Of a stretch of DNA of 64,000 nt, positions 7,186-16,752 are shown in pieces. Source of the DNA: Thiohalocapsa sp964524185 (GTDB lineage Bacteria > Pseudomonadota > Gammaproteobacteria > Chromatiales > Chromatiaceae); assembly GCA_964524185.1 (NCBI GenBank), contig CAZGCI010000003.1:1-64000 (forward strand), in the 5' to 3' direction. Each line of letters begins with the position of its first letter. The stretch's first letter is position 1. The position numbers were made by a program, and so were the translations under genes. The notes under the pieces were generated by a model. That model was not told the origin of the DNA. It made no database searches and saw nothing but the letters and a program-made list of their open reading frames with translations.

Positions 7186-8106
7186 ATGTTGTTCGCTGAC
7201 GGCACCGGCGATCGGATCAAGCGACGCGCCATTGGGGCGTTCGTGGGTCTCGCTGTCGGCGACGCCTTGGGCGCGACGGTGGAATTCTTGACCCCATCAG
7301 AGATCCGGGCCGCGTATCGAGAACACCGCGACATGGCGGGAGGCGGCTGGCTCAAGCTCCGCCGCGGTCAGATCACGGACGACACCCAGATGGCGCTGGC
7401 ACTCGGGCGCAGCATCATTGCCAACGGCAAGGTGGATGCGATGGCAGCCGCGGAGGCCTTCAGTCAGTGGATGCGCCGAAAGCCCATCGACATCGGCAAC
7501 ACCGTGCGCCGCGGCATCGCCGGCTATCGACGCACCGGCAACCCGGAGTCTCCGCCAAGCGAGTTCGATGCCGGCAATGGCGCCTGCATGCGCTGCCTAC
7601 CGGTGGCGCTCGCCACCCTCGGCGCGGACATCGCCCAGGTGGACGCAGCCAACCGCGCGCAGGCGCACGTCACCCACAACAACCCCACCTCAGATGCCGG
7701 CACCTTGTGTGTCCTGCGCATGGTGCAGACGGCCATGCTCGGTGGCGACCGCGCGGCACTTGCGGCCATCGCCGACGAGCTGGTGGCCCTCGACCCCGCG
7801 TATGACTACGCCCGCAAGCGCAGCGAAAACCCGAGCGGCTATATCGTGGAGACCTTGCGCACCGTGTTCCAGGCGATGTTCGCAACCGACAGCTTCGAGT
7901 CGGCACTCATCGAGTGTGTCAACCGCGGGGGCGACGCCGACACCACTGGCGCCATCATTGGCATGATCGCCGGCGCCCTCTACGGCCCAACCGCCATCCC
8001 CACCCGCTGGATGCGCCACCTGGAGCGCGATATCCGCCTAGAGTGTATCGAGCAGGCGCAGGATCTCATCAAGCTCGCACCGCTGTACGCGACCGCCAGC
8101 CGCTGA
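7186..8106 (+). CDS. draG: ADP-ribosyl-[dinitrogenase reductase] glycohydrolase DraG
   Basis: DraG removes the ADP-ribose from NifH and so reactivates nitrogenase after a dark or ammonium switch-off. The 306-residue product has the dimanganese ligand motifs TDDT (64-67) and GGDADTT (248-254), and GAFVGLAVGDALGATVEF near the N-terminus, as in Rhodospirillum rubrum DraG. ATG 7186 gives the family's usual short leader and lies four bases after the nifQ stop; an in-frame ATG at 7156 would overlap nifQ. The partner transferase gene draT is not in this window. Position in the nif operon fits the assignment well. Confidence 0.92.
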   Translation: MLFADGTGDRIKRRAIGAFVGLAVGDALGATVEFLTPSEIRAAYREHRDMAGGGWLKLRRGQITDDTQMALALGRSIIANGKVDAMAAAEAFSQWMRRKPIDIGNTVRRGIAGYRRTGNPESPPSEFDAGNGACMRCLPVALATLGADIAQVDAANRAQAHVTHNNPTSDAGTLCVLRMVQTAMLGGDRAALAAIADELVALDPAYDYARKRSENPSGYIVETLRTVFQAMFATDSFESALIECVNRGGDADTTGAIIGMIAGALYGPTAIPTRWMRHLERDIRLECIEQAQDLIKLAPLYATASR

Positions 8107-8180
8107 ACCGCTCTGGATGGAGTCCGGATTGGGTCCGGTGGTGCCGAGGTGTGATGGGCGGTGCGAGGCCGCACCGGCCA

Positions 8181-8210
8181 GGAGATTCAGGGAGATTCAG
8201 GGAGATTCAG
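8181..8210. repeat. 10-bp tandem repeat, three copies
   Basis: GGAGATTCAG occurs three times head to tail between the convergent draG and panD stops. No function is apparent. Confidence 0.8.
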
Positions 8211-8225
8211 CGCGAACGCCCCGGG

Positions 8226-8606
8226 CTAAGCCGCCTGTGCCGCGATGGCATCGCCGGTACCGATGACCTCATTGCGCTCGTTGCAGTAGACCAAGGAGGG
8301 CTTGAAGGTCAGCGCTTCCTGCTCACTCATGCTGGCATAGCAGCAAATGATGACGCGGTCGGCTGGGCGCGCCTTGTGGGCAGCGGCGCCGTTAATGGAG
8401 ATGACCCGGGACCCGGCCTCCGCGCGGATGGCGTAGGTGGTAAACCGCTCGCCGTTGGTGACGTTGTAGATGTGCAGCTGCTCGTACTCACGGATACCGG
8501 CGCAGCGCATGAGCTCCTCGTCGATGGCACAGGAGCCCTCGTAGTCCAGTTCCGCATGCGTCACGCAGGCGCGGTGCAGCTTGCATTTCAGCAACGTCAG
8601 TTGCAT
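8226..8606 (-). CDS. panD: Aspartate 1-decarboxylase proenzyme PanD
   Basis: PanD decarboxylates L-aspartate to beta-alanine for pantothenate and CoA synthesis. The 126-residue proenzyme has the self-cleavage site G24-S25 in DYEGSCAID, where Ser25 becomes the pyruvoyl group, and the NGAAAHKARPAD and VIICCYA segments of the family. A purine-rich AAAGGAGGA lies about eight bases upstream of ATG 8606. It is the last gene of the minus-strand pcnB-folK-panBC-panD series, separated from panC by 287 bp in which I see no gene, so it may have its own promoter. Confidence 0.95.
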   Translation of the reverse strand: MQLTLLKCKLHRACVTHAELDYEGSCAIDEELMRCAGIREYEQLHIYNVTNGERFTTYAIRAEAGSRVISINGAAAHKARPADRVIICCYASMSEQEALTFKPSLVYCNERNEVIGTGDAIAAQAA

Positions 8607-8893
8607 GGCCTGGATTCCTCCTTTAAGCCCTAGACAGAACGTTCGCGGGCCGAATCTGTTGCTGTAGCGCGTTGCGGCTGGCTGTTGGCGACTGCGCCGT
8701 CGTGAGCTCGCAGCGGTCGCGACGAGCAGCAGGCTGCGCCAGCGGGGCTTTGCTGCGGTGCAATATGCCCCTTATTGTCGCAATCCGTGCGCCCGACTCG
8801 CAAGCGAAAACCCGACTTTCCTTGACCGTTGCCCGGCGGCCCCAAGCCGCTCTTGGCAGCCTGCGCGGCCCACCGCCGAGAACGGCGCGCAGC

Positions 8894-9766
8894 TCAGCGG
8901 GGGGCAAGGCCGGGCCGGCTGAGCTCCAGATTGTCGATGAGCCGCGCGCGGCCCAGGTACGCTGCGGCAAGGACCACCAGCTCCGTATCCTCCGGCGCCG
9001 GCGGCGCCAGATCGACGCGCCGGCGCACGCTCACGTAGTCCGGCGCGAGGCCCGCAACGCGCAGCGCCTGCGCAGCGTCATGCTCGGCCTGCACAGGACT
9101 GGTGCCGGCAACCACCGCGACGGCCAGGTCTTGCAAGGCGCGGAAGAGCGCCGGCGCCCGACTGCGCTCGGCAGCGGTGAGATAGGCGTTGCGGGAGCTC
9201 ATGGCCAGCCCGTCCGGCTCGCGCACCGTCGGCAAGCCGACGATGTTCACCGCCATGTTCAGGTCCGCGGCCATGCGCCGGATCAGCAGCAACTGCTGAT
9301 AGTCCTTCTGCCCGAACACGGCCAGATCCGGCTGCACCAGGTTAATGAGTTTGGCGACGACGGTGGTGACACCGCGGAAATGCCCCGGCCGGCTCGACCC
9401 GCACAGCGTCGCCGAGAGCCCGGGCACCTCCACCACCGTATGGTCGTCGCGCCCCTGGGGGTACATGGTCGCCTCCGAGGGCGCAAACAGCAGGTCGCAG
9501 CCGACGGCGGCGAGACGCTGCGTGTCTGCGGCGAGGGTGCGCGGATAGCTGTCCAAGTCTTCGGCGGGGCCGAACTGGAGCGGATTGACGAACACCGTGG
9601 CGACCACGCGGTCTGCGCCCTCGCGGGCGCCTTGCACCAGCGCAAGGTGGCCGGCGTGCAAATGGCCCATAGTGGGTACCAGGCCGATGCGCAGTCTGGC
9701 GCGGCGCCAGTCGGCGAGCGTTGCGCGCAACGCGGGGATGTCGTGTAACGTCTCCATCAGCGTCAT
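8894..9766 (-). CDS. panC: Pantothenate synthetase (pantoate-beta-alanine ligase) PanC
   Basis: PanC joins pantoate and beta-alanine with ATP to form pantothenate. The 290-residue product has the nucleotide-binding signature PTMGHLHAGH at 31-40, FVNPLQFGPAEDLDSYPRT, the pantoate-binding GQKDYQQL and a KMSKS-like MSSRN segment near residue 191. ATG 9766 is used; a second ATG at 9757 is equally placed and neither has a strong ribosome-binding site. The frame is open further upstream through a dispersed repeat, which is not coding. PanB lies 257 bp upstream on the same strand. Confidence 0.95.
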   Translation of the reverse strand: MTLMETLHDIPALRATLADWRRARLRIGLVPTMGHLHAGHLALVQGAREGADRVVATVFVNPLQFGPAEDLDSYPRTLAADTQRLAAVGCDLLFAPSEATMYPQGRDDHTVVEVPGLSATLCGSSRPGHFRGVTTVVAKLINLVQPDLAVFGQKDYQQLLLIRRMAADLNMAVNIVGLPTVREPDGLAMSSRNAYLTAAERSRAPALFRALQDLAVAVVAGTSPVQAEHDAAQALRVAGLAPDYVSVRRRVDLAPPAPEDTELVVLAAAYLGRARLIDNLELSRPGLAPR

Positions 9767-9780
9767 TGTGTATGGTGGAC

Positions 9781-9936
9781 GTCGCCGCCGAGGGCCAAGG
9801 AGCGGACGCACAGTCTTGGCATCGGGGGTTGCGCCTCGGCTCTTTCCCCCTGCCGGCACCTGGCACACGACGCGGCGTGAAAACTTGACGCATCCGCAAA
9901 CGTCTCGCGGGCTCAAGCAATATAGGTCCGAGGCCC
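9781..9936. repeat. Dispersed intergenic repeat, copy A
   Basis: This block between panB and panC carries GGCCAAGG, GTTGCGCCTCGGC, CTGGCACACGACGCGGCGT and AACTTGACGCATCCG. The 19-bp CTGGCACACGACGCGGCGT recurs exactly, inverted, in copy B (16753-16866). The AACTTGAC-N-CATC part recurs with changes in copy C (about 56410-56545). Confidence 0.65.
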
Positions 9937-10023
9937 TGGCCAATGACAAACCGTTGTCGCGCTGACACCCCGCTCGTGCTTCGCTCGATGCTAGCGCCTC
10001 ACCAGGGGTTGCCCAAAGAGACC

Positions 10024-10827
10024 TCAGTACAGGACGTGCTCCGGCCCAGGAAAGCGGCGCTCCTTCACCTCGGTCACATAGCCCGCCAGCGCGGCCGCAA
10101 CGCCCTGGTACTGCGCCGCAAAGTCCTTGCTGAAGGTTGGCGAGCGCCCGGGCAGGAGGCCCAGCAGGTCGTGCAGCACCAGTACCTGCCCATCGCAGCC
10201 GGCGCCGGCGCCGATGCCGATGACCGGGATCTCGAGCTGCCCGGCGAGCACCTCGGCCAGGGCCGCCGGCACGCACTCCAGCACCAGCAGCGACGCACCG
10301 GCCTCCTGCAACGCCAGGGCGTCGGCGCGGATGCGCGCGGCACCGGTGTCGTCCCGCCCTTGATAGCGATAGCCGCCGAGGCGGTGCACGGACTGCGGCA
10401 GCAGCCCTAGGTGGGCGCATACCGGCACACCGAAGCGCGTGAGCCGGCCCACGGTCTGTACCAGCGCGCCGCCGCCCTCTAGCTTGACCATGGCGGCGCC
10501 ACCCTCACCCATGAGCCGCTCGGCGGCAGCCAGCGCCCGGTCCTCAGTGGCGTAGCTGAGGAAGGGCATATCGGCAATCACCAAGGCCCGCGCCGCCGCC
10601 CGGCTGACGCAGGCGCTGTGGTAGACCATGTGCTCCAGCTTCACAGGCACCGTCGTCGACTGTCCCTGGAGCACCATGCCGAGGGAGTCGCCCACCAGCA
10701 GCACCTCCACACCGGCGGCCTCCAGTAGGTGTGCGAAGGCCGCGTCGTAGCAGGTGAGGCAGGCGATGCGCTCGCCGCGGCGCTTCATGGCCGCAAGCGT
10801 GGCGCTGGTGATCCCGTCGGCGCTCAT
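10024..10827 (-). CDS. panB: 3-methyl-2-oxobutanoate hydroxymethyltransferase PanB
   Basis: PanB transfers a hydroxymethyl group from methylene-tetrahydrofolate to ketoisovalerate, making ketopantoate. The 267-residue product shows the family blocks ITCYDA-like LTCYDAAFA, VGDSLGMV (Mg2+-binding Asp), ADMPFLSY, KLEGG, VCAHLGLLPQSVH and IGIGAG. The ATG overlaps the folK stop as ATGA, so translation is coupled with folK. The methylene-THF requirement gives a metabolic reason for the pairing with folate synthesis. Confidence 0.96.
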   Translation of the reverse strand: MSADGITSATLAAMKRRGERIACLTCYDAAFAHLLEAAGVEVLLVGDSLGMVLQGQSTTVPVKLEHMVYHSACVSRAAARALVIADMPFLSYATEDRALAAAERLMGEGGAAMVKLEGGGALVQTVGRLTRFGVPVCAHLGLLPQSVHRLGGYRYQGRDDTGAARIRADALALQEAGASLLVLECVPAALAEVLAGQLEIPVIGIGAGAGCDGQVLVLHDLLGLLPGRSPTFSKDFAAQYQGVAAALAGYVTEVKERRFPGPEHVLY

Positions 10828-11459
10828 GACGTGGCTGCGTCGGCACCACGCGGGGCGGCGCGCGGACCATGCTCGTCGGCCAGGCGATCTGGCACGTCGT
10901 CCGGGGGCAGCTCACCGGCCGGGAGCGCCAGGGCGATGGGTGCGAGTGCCGCAACACCGTCTTTGGGCACCGCCGCTAACAAGGCCTGCAGGCAGCCCTG
11001 GCCCGGGATGCGCAGCGCCGCCGGCGCAACCGTTGCCAACGGCACCAGCACAAAGGCACGGCGGTGGATCTCCGGGTGCGGCAAGGTAAGTCCGGACCAG
11101 GCAAGATGCCGACGGCCGAACATCAAGATGTCCAAATCCAGTGTTCGCGGCCCCCAGCGGGTACCGTCTCGCACCCGGCCGTGGGCACGCTCGATGGCCT
11201 GCAACGCTGTCAACAGGATCCGCGGCGGGAGCCGCGTCACGAGGCGGGCGGCGGCGTTGATGTAATCCGGCTGGCCCGCCGGACCCACGGGCGCCGTGCG
11301 ATAGAGCCAGGAGACCTCCTCGAGGCGGCTCGCCGGCAGCGTCGCCAGCTCCAGTGCGGCTCGCTCCACATGGGCTCGGGGCGCGTCGAGATTGGCGCCG
11401 AGGCCGATATAGACCACCTCCGGCTGTGCCAGGAGCCCCGCCTCAGCGGCGTCAGCCAT
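10824..11459 (-). CDS. folK: HPPK: 2-amino-4-hydroxy-6-hydroxymethyldihydropteridine diphosphokinase FolK
   Basis: FolK pyrophosphorylates hydroxymethyldihydropterin in folate synthesis. The product has YIGLGANLD near the N-terminus, the pterin and ATP contacts in WLYRTAPVG and GPRTLDLDIL, and the HPEIHRRAFVLVPL segment of the family. It has about 211 residues, roughly 40 more than usual, because of a Pro/Ala-rich C-terminal tail. ATG 11459 is chosen because GTGGGG is about nine bases upstream; ATG 11465 is possible. The start overlaps the end of pcnB and the stop overlaps panB. Confidence 0.93.
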   Translation of the reverse strand: MADAAEAGLLAQPEVVYIGLGANLDAPRAHVERAALELATLPASRLEEVSWLYRTAPVGPAGQPDYINAAARLVTRLPPRILLTALQAIERAHGRVRDGTRWGPRTLDLDILMFGRRHLAWSGLTLPHPEIHRRAFVLVPLATVAPAALRIPGQGCLQALLAAVPKDGVAALAPIALALPAGELPPDDVPDRLADEHGPRAAPRGADAATS

Positions 11460-12855
11460 CGCCATCAGCCCCACCGGCACGGCCCTGCACGCCGAGCAAG
11501 GGCTCGGCGCTGCCATCGCTACCTGAGCTGCCACCGGCGCCGCCGGCAGCTGCGTCCTTTGGCTTGCGGCGTCGGCGCGGGCGACGTTTTTTGCCTGCAC
11601 CTGCCATCTTGGCGCGGTCGCTCGGATTCGTGTCCTGGAACTTGGTCCACCATTCAGCCAGCTCCGGGTCCACCTCGCCGGCCTCCGCGCGCAGCAGCAA
11701 AAAGTCATATGCCGCACGGAAGCGTGGATGCCCCAATAACGTCATGGGCCGACGGCCCTGGCGGCGCTCCAGCCGCGGTTGCAGGGACCAGATCTCGCGC
11801 ATGGGCATGCCGAAGCGCTTCGGAATGGCCACATGGTGCTGCTGCGCCGTGGCGACCTCGTGGGAGGCGAGGGCGATGGCGTCCGCCCAGGGCGTACCGC
11901 CGTCGAGCAGCTCCTGGTAACGCAGCCGCACCGGCTCCCACAAGAGCACCGCGAATAGAAACGGCGGCACCACGGACTTGCCGTCCAGCACCCGTCGGTC
12001 CGTGTTATCGAGGCCGCGACTGACAAAGACGACGGGAAAATCGTGCTCCTGCCGTGCGAGGCAGGCATCGGTGGCCGGGAAGAGCTGCGCGAAGAGCCCA
12101 TAGCGGCGGAGCTTCTCGAAGGCCTGCAGGCCATAGCCGGCGTGAAAAAGCTTCAGGACCTCTTCGAACAGGCGCGCTGCCGGCACCTCCGCCAGCAACG
12201 AGGCCAACTCCGGCAAGGGCGCCTCGCACGGCGCATCGATCATGAAGCCGAGCTTGCAAGCGAAGCGCACGGCTCGGAGCATGCGCACGGGATCTTCCCG
12301 GTAGCGGGCCTCGACGTCGTCACCGATGAGCTTGAGCCGCCCGGCCTTGAGATCTTCGAGACCTCCCGCGTAGTCCAGCACAGAAAAATCGGCGATATTG
12401 TAGTAGAGCGCATTGACCGTGAAGTCCCGCCGCAGTGCGTCCTCGGCGATGCTGCCGTAGACGTTGTCGCGCAGGATCATGCCGTTCTCGGTGCGGGCCA
12501 CGTCGTCATCGGTGCCGTCTGCGCCGGCGGGGATGGCGCTCGCACGGAAAGTAGCCACCTCGATGATCTCGGGGCCGAAGAACACATGCGCGAGCCGAAA
12601 GCGGCGACCGATAAGTCGGCAGTTGCGAAACACCTGCCGGACCTCCTCGGGTGTGGCGTCGGTGGCCACATCGAAGTCCTTGGGCTCGTGCCCAAGGAGG
12701 AGATCGCGCACACCGCCGCCGACCAAGTAGGCCCCATGTCCTGCGTCGCGCAGACGGTAAAGCACCTTGAGCGCGTTGGGGCTGATATTGCTGCGCGAGA
12801 TGGTGTGCTCAGCGCGGCGGATGATCAGTGGTTCTGAGTCAGCTATGGCAGACAA
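11452..12855 (-). CDS. pcnB: Poly(A) polymerase I PcnB
   Basis: PcnB adds 3' poly(A) tails to RNA and marks it for decay. The 467-residue product has the class II nucleotidyltransferase motif GGGVRDLLLG (46-55) and catalytic aspartates D60 and D62 in DFDVATD, then RRDFTVNAL, the RYREDPVRMLRAVRFA motif, and a C-terminal basic tract (KKRRPRRRRKPK) for RNA contact. The start is a TTG at 12855, needed to include the IIRRAEHTISRSNISPNALK segment typical of the family. No ATG is available and no good ribosome-binding site is seen, so expression may be weak. It heads the folK-pan cluster. Confidence 0.94.
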   Translation of the reverse strand: MSAIADSEPLIIRRAEHTISRSNISPNALKVLYRLRDAGHGAYLVGGGVRDLLLGHEPKDFDVATDATPEEVRQVFRNCRLIGRRFRLAHVFFGPEIIEVATFRASAIPAGADGTDDDVARTENGMILRDNVYGSIAEDALRRDFTVNALYYNIADFSVLDYAGGLEDLKAGRLKLIGDDVEARYREDPVRMLRAVRFACKLGFMIDAPCEAPLPELASLLAEVPAARLFEEVLKLFHAGYGLQAFEKLRRYGLFAQLFPATDACLARQEHDFPVVFVSRGLDNTDRRVLDGKSVVPPFLFAVLLWEPVRLRYQELLDGGTPWADAIALASHEVATAQQHHVAIPKRFGMPMREIWSLQPRLERRQGRRPMTLLGHPRFRAAYDFLLLRAEAGEVDPELAEWWTKFQDTNPSDRAKMAGAGKKRRPRRRRKPKDAAAGGAGGSSGSDGSAEPLLGVQGRAGGADGDG

Positions 12856-13031
12856 GGGTCGGGACGACTGAAGCGGGTATTATTGGTGACGGGTGGAGAC
12901 GGCCCGTGCGGCTGATGGAGCTGACCGTTGGCGCGGCAGCCGGGGGTGGCGACCGCCCAGCCGCGACTTGCGGGCCGAGGGAGTCTGCGGAGTCGGCCGG
13001 CGCATACGGATGTTTCAGGACGCCGGACTTC

Positions 13032-13059
13032 TTGAGCCATCCGAGCTTTCCCGTATAAT
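13032..13059 (+). promoter_or_regulatory. Sigma-70 promoter of tRNA-Glu
   Basis: TTGAGC (13032-13037) and a perfect TATAAT (13054-13059) are separated by 16 bases. Transcription would start near 13066, about 17 bases before the mature tRNA, with a GC-rich region after the -10 as in stable-RNA promoters. Confidence 0.65.
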
Positions 13060-13082
13060 ACGCGATTCGGGTACGCACTTCC

Positions 13083-13157
13083 GCTCCCTTCGTCTAGCGG
13101 TTAGGACGCCGGCCTCTCACGTCGGTAACAGGGGTTCGAACCCCCTAGGGAGCGCCA
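13083..13157 (+). tRNA. tRNA-Glu (anticodon CTC)
   Basis: The 75-nt cloverleaf has acceptor stem GCTCCCT/AGGGAGC, D-arm TCTAGCGGTTAGGA, anticodon stem CCGGC/GTCGG with loop CTCTCAC, T-arm AGGGGTTCGAACCCCCT and encoded 3' GCCA. The sequence TTCGTCTAG after the acceptor is typical of tRNA-Glu. The anticodon is CTC. Confidence 0.95.
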
Positions 13158-13687
13158 CTTTTAGCCCTGGATGCGTTCGGGCCCATCCATCCCCACTCAA
13201 CCCCGTCAGGTCTCATCCCCCGACTTCAGCCATCCACCGCCCGGCACGCTAGCGCGGCAGCGGCGGCGAAAAACCGGGCGCAGCGGGTGTCGATCCGCTG
13301 CCCGGCAGTGCCAGAAAAAACTCCTGCACCCCGCTCCGCAACCTGCTAGTCTCCGCGCGGAGGAGATTGCCGTGGCCGCTTCCGAGTGGCATCGGCAAAA
13401 GGCATCTGCCCATTTCGACGAAATCGCCGGGTCTCCTTTGGCCCCACGCCGCTGCCCAAGCGCTTCTCCCGGCCCAAGCCCAGGCCCTGCCGACTTCCCA
13501 CGAGATCGTAGCTCCCTGCCTCCTCTTGCCGTACTGCCATCGCCGATCTCATCGGCGGTGGCGACGGCGGACTGCCGCTGCCGCGGAGCAGGTTCGGGTA
13601 CCCCAGACCCACTCGGTCAGGGGCGTCGAACGCGACAAGGCGGCGCCAGGACAAGCATCCGCAATCAGACTCCGCGAGAATACATCG
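13158..13687 (+). other. Long noncoding leader of the first RRM gene
   Basis: These 530 bases hold no convincing gene. Two blocks, 13399-13423 (AAGGCATCTGCC then TTTCGACGA) and 13501-13525 (CGAGATCGTAGCTCCCTG then CCTCCT), recur at nearly the same distances upstream of the second RRM gene (14205-14229 and 14302-14326). This suggests a conserved 5' untranslated region of about 290 bases. Confidence 0.6.
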
Positions 13688-13972
13688 ATGAACATTTACG
13701 TCGGCAACCTTCCCTACAACGTCACCGAGGGCGACCTGCGCGAGACCTTCTCGCAGTACGGCAGCGTCGACACGGTCAGCATCATCACCGACCGCTTCAG
13801 TGGTGACTCGAAGGGCTTCGGCTTTGTAGAGATGGGCAACAACGCCGAGGCAGACGCCGCCATCAAGGCACTGAACGGCACCGATTACAAAGGCCGAAAC
13901 ATCACCGTGAATCAGGCGCGCCCGAAGAGCGACCGCCCGGCCCGCGGCGGTGGCGGCGGCGGCCGCTGGTAA
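13688..13972 (+). CDS. Small RRM RNA-binding protein, copy 1
   Basis: The 94-residue protein is a single RNA-recognition motif with RNP2 IYVGNL (3-8) and RNP1 KGFGFVEM (42-49), followed by a short Arg/Gly tail RPARGGGGGGRW. Such proteins are glycine-rich RNA chaperones, often cold- or stress-inducible in cyanobacteria and proteobacteria. About 82 of 94 positions match the second copy at 14490. The start lies 289 bases after the first conserved leader block. No strong ribosome-binding site is visible at ATG 13688, which fits control by leader structure. Confidence 0.9.
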   Translation: MNIYVGNLPYNVTEGDLRETFSQYGSVDTVSIITDRFSGDSKGFGFVEMGNNAEADAAIKALNGTDYKGRNITVNQARPKSDRPARGGGGGGRW

Positions 13973-14489
13973 TAGGTCACGACAGACCGGCAGGATCGGC
14001 ACGCCCCGCGCGACCGGCCCTGTCGGGCGATATCGCCGCACCCTTAACGGACCTGAGACGAGGCCTTGCATCCACCGCACACGCCTCGACCGACGACACA
14101 CCAAGCCAAACACAAAAGCCGAAAAATATCGGCGCCGGAGGCAGCAACCTGTTATTGTCGCCCCTGAGGACATGTTGGAGTGATGTCAGATCATCACCCC
14201 ACATAAGGCATCTGCCAGTTTCGACGAGACCGCACGGCCCACTGCGACACCAGCCCCCGAGCTTGCTTGGGCAGTCGCAGGCCAGCCCCGCCCACTCCCC
14301 CCGAGATCCGTAGCTCCCTGTCTCCTCGCGCCGCCACCGGCCGCCCACCTCTCTCCGAGGCTCGGCAGTCGGCGGCAGCCCGTCACCGCGGTGGCGTGCC
14401 CGCGCCGGCCAGATCGGCCAGCGTCGGCTAACGCGCATCCGCGGTTGCGGCAACGTCAACCCCAGCATTGTATTGCACGAGACACTTCC
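13973..14489 (+). other. Long noncoding leader of the second RRM gene
   Basis: No gene is apparent in these 517 bases. The second half carries the same two conserved blocks as the leader of the first RRM gene (14205-14229 and 14302-14326), which shows that the duplication unit included the leader. Upstream parts (GCAACCTG followed by a T/A-rich step near 14142) also resemble the first copy near 13338 and may be promoter remnants. Confidence 0.55.
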
Positions 14490-14777
14490 ATGAACATTTA
14501 CGTTGGCAACCTTCCCTATAACGTCACCGACAGCGATCTGCGCGAGACCTTTGCCCAGTACGGCAGCGTCGACCAGGTCAACCTGATCACCGACAAATTC
14601 AGTGGCGACTCCAAGGGCTTCGGCTTCGTCGAGATGGGGAACAACTCCGAGGCGGACGCCGCCATCAAGGCGCTGAACGGCACCGACTATAAGGGCCGCA
14701 ACATCACAGTGAACCAGGCAAAGCCGAAGAGCGATCGCCCGCGCACCGGCGGCGGCGGCGGCGGTCGCCGCTGGTAA
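14490..14777 (+). CDS. Small RRM RNA-binding protein, copy 2
   Basis: A 95-residue paralogue of the preceding gene with the same RNP2 (IYVGNL) and RNP1 (KGFGFVEM) and a tail RTGGGGGGRRW. Differences are concentrated in helix 1 and in the beta2 segment (DQVNLITDKF instead of DTVSIITDRF). The start lies 285 bases after the first leader block. A strong terminator-like hairpin follows about 150 bases downstream. The two genes probably make partly redundant RNA chaperones with the same regulation. Confidence 0.9.
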   Translation: MNIYVGNLPYNVTDSDLRETFAQYGSVDQVNLITDKFSGDSKGFGFVEMGNNSEADAAIKALNGTDYKGRNITVNQAKPKSDRPRTGGGGGGRRW

Positions 14778-14924
14778 GCGCCAGCCTGTGGTCACCAGCT
14801 CGAGGGCAACTGCGCGCTAGAGAGGATAAACCTGCGGTAACCTTGCCCCGGGATTGACCCGGGCAACGGCTAGCCGCGGGCGACAACACCTCAACGCGCC
14901 GCCCCGCGCCCGCCACAGCGCTGC

Positions 14925-14979
14925 AAGCCCGGTCCCGGATACCGACGTCACGTCGGCGCCTGGGACCGGGCTTTTTTTT
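14925..14979 (+). terminator. Rho-independent terminator after the RRM genes
   Basis: AAGCCCGGTCCC pairs with GGGACCGGGCTT and is followed by eight T in total. The loop holds a second hairpin CCGACG-TCA-CGTCGG. It separates the RRM genes from argG. Confidence 0.85.
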
Positions 14980-15015
14980 GCACAGACGACAAAGTCGCAA
15001 TGCGATCCTTAGCCT

Positions 15016-15021
15016 TATACT
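15016..15021 (+). promoter_or_regulatory. Putative -10 box of argG
   Basis: TATACT lies about 30 bases before the argG start codon and just after the RRM terminator. No good -35 hexamer is seen (GTCGCA at about the right distance), so the promoter may need an activator. Confidence 0.35.
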
Positions 15022-15051
15022 CCCGCTTTATCCGCAGTTGAGGAGCAGTCT

Positions 15052-16272
<1,221 letters not shown>

Positions 16273-16380
16273 CCGGCGGGACCGGCGGCGGCCTCGCCGA
16301 TCGGGTCCGGGTCACCGCGGTTCACCAGCCCCGCCGCGGTGTCGACACCTCACCGGGGCTCGGTCACGGAGCAGTCGCCT

Positions 16381-16752
16381 ATGCACTGGTATCTTAAAGT
16401 CCTCAAGCACTACAGGCAGTTCACCGGACGCGCCCAGCGCGCGGAGTTTTGGTACTTCACGCTGTTCAACTTGCTGATCATCATCGCGCTTGCCATCGTC
16501 GATACCTTGATCGGCACCTATTCCGTCGAGACGGGCTATGGCCTGCTCAGCGGGCTGTACATGCTGGGTGTGCTGCTGCCGGGCATCGCGGTCGCCGTCC
16601 GCCGCCTGCACGACACCGGCCGCAGCGGCTGGTGGTATCTGCTGGTCCTGATCCCGCTGATTGGCGCGCTGGTGCTGATCTTCTTTTTCGTGAAGGACAG
16701 TCAGCCGGGCGAGAACCAGTACGGCCCAAACCCCAAGGGCATGCCGGCCTGA
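16381..16752 (+). CDS. DUF805 inner-membrane protein
   Basis: A 123-residue protein of the DUF805/YhaH family. It starts WYLKVLKHYRQFTGRAQRAEFW, the amphipathic N-terminus typical of the family, and has about three membrane helices, with RRLHDTGRSGWWYLL between helices two and three. The C-terminus is KDSQPGENQYGPNPKG, also typical. The function of the family is unknown. ATG 16381 is chosen because the family begins at this position. Confidence 0.88.
   Translation: MHWYLKVLKHYRQFTGRAQRAEFWYFTLFNLLIIIALAIVDTLIGTYSVETGYGLLSGLYMLGVLLPGIAVAVRRLHDTGRSGWWYLLVLIPLIGALVLIFFFVKDSQPGENQYGPNPKGMPA

Noticed and set aside
8672..9748. 358-codon plus-strand frame opposite panC
   Set aside because: panC on the minus strand has all catalytic motifs; the plus-strand frame is a shadow running through it and the panC-panD spacer.
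13171..13806. 211-codon frame spanning the first RRM leader
   Set aside because: It overlaps the RRM gene in another frame, has no family features, and the region is better explained as a conserved untranslated leader.
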